A model generated the notes under the pieces. It was not told the origin of the DNA and did not search any database. It saw nothing but the letters and a program-made list of their open reading frames with translations. Position numbers and translations under genes: made by a program. A stretch of 64,000 bases of DNA from CAYRHJ01 sp964424105 (GTDB taxonomy: Bacteria; Planctomycetota; Phycisphaerae; UBA1845): contig CAYRHJ010000004.1 of the NCBI GenBank assembly GCA_964424105.1, positions 1 to 64,000 of the forward strand. The letters are read 5' to 3'. Each line of letters starts with the position of its first letter. The first letter of the stretch is position 1. Positions 62,927 through 64,000 of the stretch are shown in pieces.

Positions 62927-64000
62927 ATGCAAAACGGCTTCTGGTCGTCCATCATCGTCTCGGTGGTTGTACTCGCATTCGCCGCCCATTCGCCCGGCCA
63001 AGATCTGACCAAGCCCCCAAAAGCGGATCACGAAACCACTTTTATTGATCCCGAGGTTCCCGACGATCCGCCCGCCGATGCTTCCGCTCGAGCCAACGCG
63101 TTGTCGCGAAGCCAAACCGCGAACGTCCAGCGCGGGCCGTTTATCAGCGTACAGGTCAACGTGGACGGGCTGGGGCAAAACATCGTAAACGATGCTGCCA
63201 ACGAACCGTCGATAGCCGTGGACCCGACCAACCCCAATGTCATGGTCATCGGATGGCGGCAATTCGATTCGGTTTTTTCGAACTTTCGGCAGGCAGGTTG
63301 GGCGTACAGTCACGACGCGGGGGCGACCTGGACGTTTCCCGGCTCATTGGATGCCGGCGTCTTCCGCAGTGATCCCGTACTCGTCGCGGACGCCGATGGT
63401 AACATTTACTATTACAGTCTGACGGTGGATAAACCCCAGCAGACCAACTTTCGATGTCATTCCTTTGAATCGCTGGACGGCGGCATCAACTTCGGCGCTC
63501 CGGTTGTTGCATTCGGTGGCGACAAAGCCTGGTTCACTGTGGACAGGTCGAACACCATTGGCCGAGGAAATTTGTACGCCAAGTGGCAGACGTTTTTCAA
63601 TTGTTGCGGGAACACGACGTTTACTCGTTCCACCGACGGCGGAGCATCGTTTGAAACACCCGTATCCGTACCGTCGGGCCCCTCGTTCGGCACGGTGGCC
63701 GTCGGACCGGACGGCGAGGTATACGTCGCCGGTATCGAAGCGGTTCTGTTCCAGAATTTCGGCAAGTTTGTGATCGCAAAATCAACGAACGCCCGTAATC
63801 CCGCGGTCATACCCAGCTTCGATTTCTCGACCGTGGTGGACATGGGCGGTGCGATGGAGATCAGCGCCGTGCCCAACCCCAATGGGCTGCTCGGACAGGC
63901 CTGGGTGGCGGTCAATCCGTCGAGCGGGCCTAGTCGCGGGCACGTGTACATGCTCGCCTCGGTGGATCCACCGGGGGCTGACCCGTTGGATGTGATGTTT
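62927..64000 (+). CDS. Secreted sialidase/BNR-repeat-like protein, 3' truncated by the window
   Basis: ATG 62927 behind an AGGAGG site with good spacing; 358 codons are seen and the frame is still open at 64000. Signal peptide IIVSVVVLAFAAHSPG. The mature part has repeated beta-propeller-like blades: NEPSIAVDPTNPNVMVIGWR, WAYSHDAGATWTFPGSLD, DPVLVADADGNIYYY and STDGGASF, as in BNR/sialidase-like six-bladed propellers. Catalytic identity cannot be read from this part; many planctomycetal members are non-enzymatic. Confidence 0.8.
   Translation, partial: MQNGFWSSIIVSVVVLAFAAHSPGQDLTKPPKADHETTFIDPEVPDDPPADASARANALSRSQTANVQRGPFISVQVNVDGLGQNIVNDAANEPSIAVDPTNPNVMVIGWRQFDSVFSNFRQAGWAYSHDAGATWTFPGSLDAGVFRSDPVLVADADGNIYYYSLTVDKPQQTNFRCHSFESLDGGINFGAPVVAFGGDKAWFTVDRSNTIGRGNLYAKWQTFFNCCGNTTFTRSTDGGASFETPVSVPSGPSFGTVAVGPDGEVYVAGIEAVLFQNFGKFVIAKSTNARNPAVIPSFDFSTVVDMGGAMEISAVPNPNGLLGQAWVAVNPSSGPSRGHVYMLASVDPPGADPLDVMF

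Noticed and set aside
1..64000. tRNA, rRNA, prophage, plasmid origin or insertion sequence
   Set aside because: Reading both strands by eye I found no convincing cloverleaf, rRNA block, transposase or integrase; a tRNAscan or Rfam search could still find something short.

Overview
The window looks like a chromosomal segment of a free-living Planctomycetota bacterium, probably a Phycisphaerae-like lineage. This is inferred from gene content, not from a marker search. The clues are a prepilin-like protein with an FTLIEL N-terminus and an H/DG-type C-terminal part, a 1363-residue secreted protein with a dockerin-like segment, a matrixin protease with PKD repeats and a C-terminal membrane anchor, a VanZ protein with a LamG-like domain, several Ser/Thr-kinase-type proteins, and many secreted proteins without a known family. 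The DNA is moderately GC rich. I saw no phage, transposase, plasmid gene, rRNA, convincing tRNA or CRISPR array.

Layout. 1-6.7 kb: lipA, holB, ilvC and gpmI, housekeeping genes embedded in dense dispersed repeats. 6.7-12.1 kb: a two-gene ABC exporter, a small one-TM protein, and a TMTC-like glycosyltransferase with TPRs. 12.2-14.4 kb: a Ser/Thr kinase carrying four CPWC zinc-ribbon units, followed 5 bases later by a PP2C phosphatase. 14.4-17.2 kb: a three-gene minus-strand operon of retropepsin-like protease, RimK-RCK_C ligase and AstE/AspA-like deacylase, probably a peptide or protein tail-modification system. 17.3-25.2 kb: lipoprotein, OPT transporter, three-PAS histidine kinase, GT39-like glycosyltransferase and SMUG1-type uracil-DNA glycosylase. 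25.4-29 kb: MacB/LolCDE-like ABC pair. 29-37.4 kb: surface and secretion proteins. 37.5-41.8 kb: a short Rho, two small lipoproteins, nnrD and larB. 41.9-50 kb: secreted proteins, a possible Sm-like protein, an RdgC-like protein with a methyltransferase, arginine deiminase and a sigma factor. 50-55.6 kb: a coupled pair of secreted protein and matrixin protease, VanZ-LamG and an AsmA-like protein. 55.7-64 kb: aroC, an HDOD protein, a membrane pseudokinase, inositol-phosphate synthase, moaA, gph, and the start of a sialidase-like secreted protein cut by the window end.

The most unusual items are: (i) the zinc-ribbon kinase and phosphatase pair; (ii) the pseudokinase in which every catalytic residue is replaced; (iii) the RimK-RCK_C/retropepsin/deacylase operon; (iv) a 118-bp repeat with an internal hairpin, present in three copies of identical length, whose ends match a short 23-30 bp repeat found elsewhere in the window; and (v) the small lipoprotein pair and the Sm-like small protein. 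Functions are assigned from recognised motifs and family knowledge; no database search was possible.
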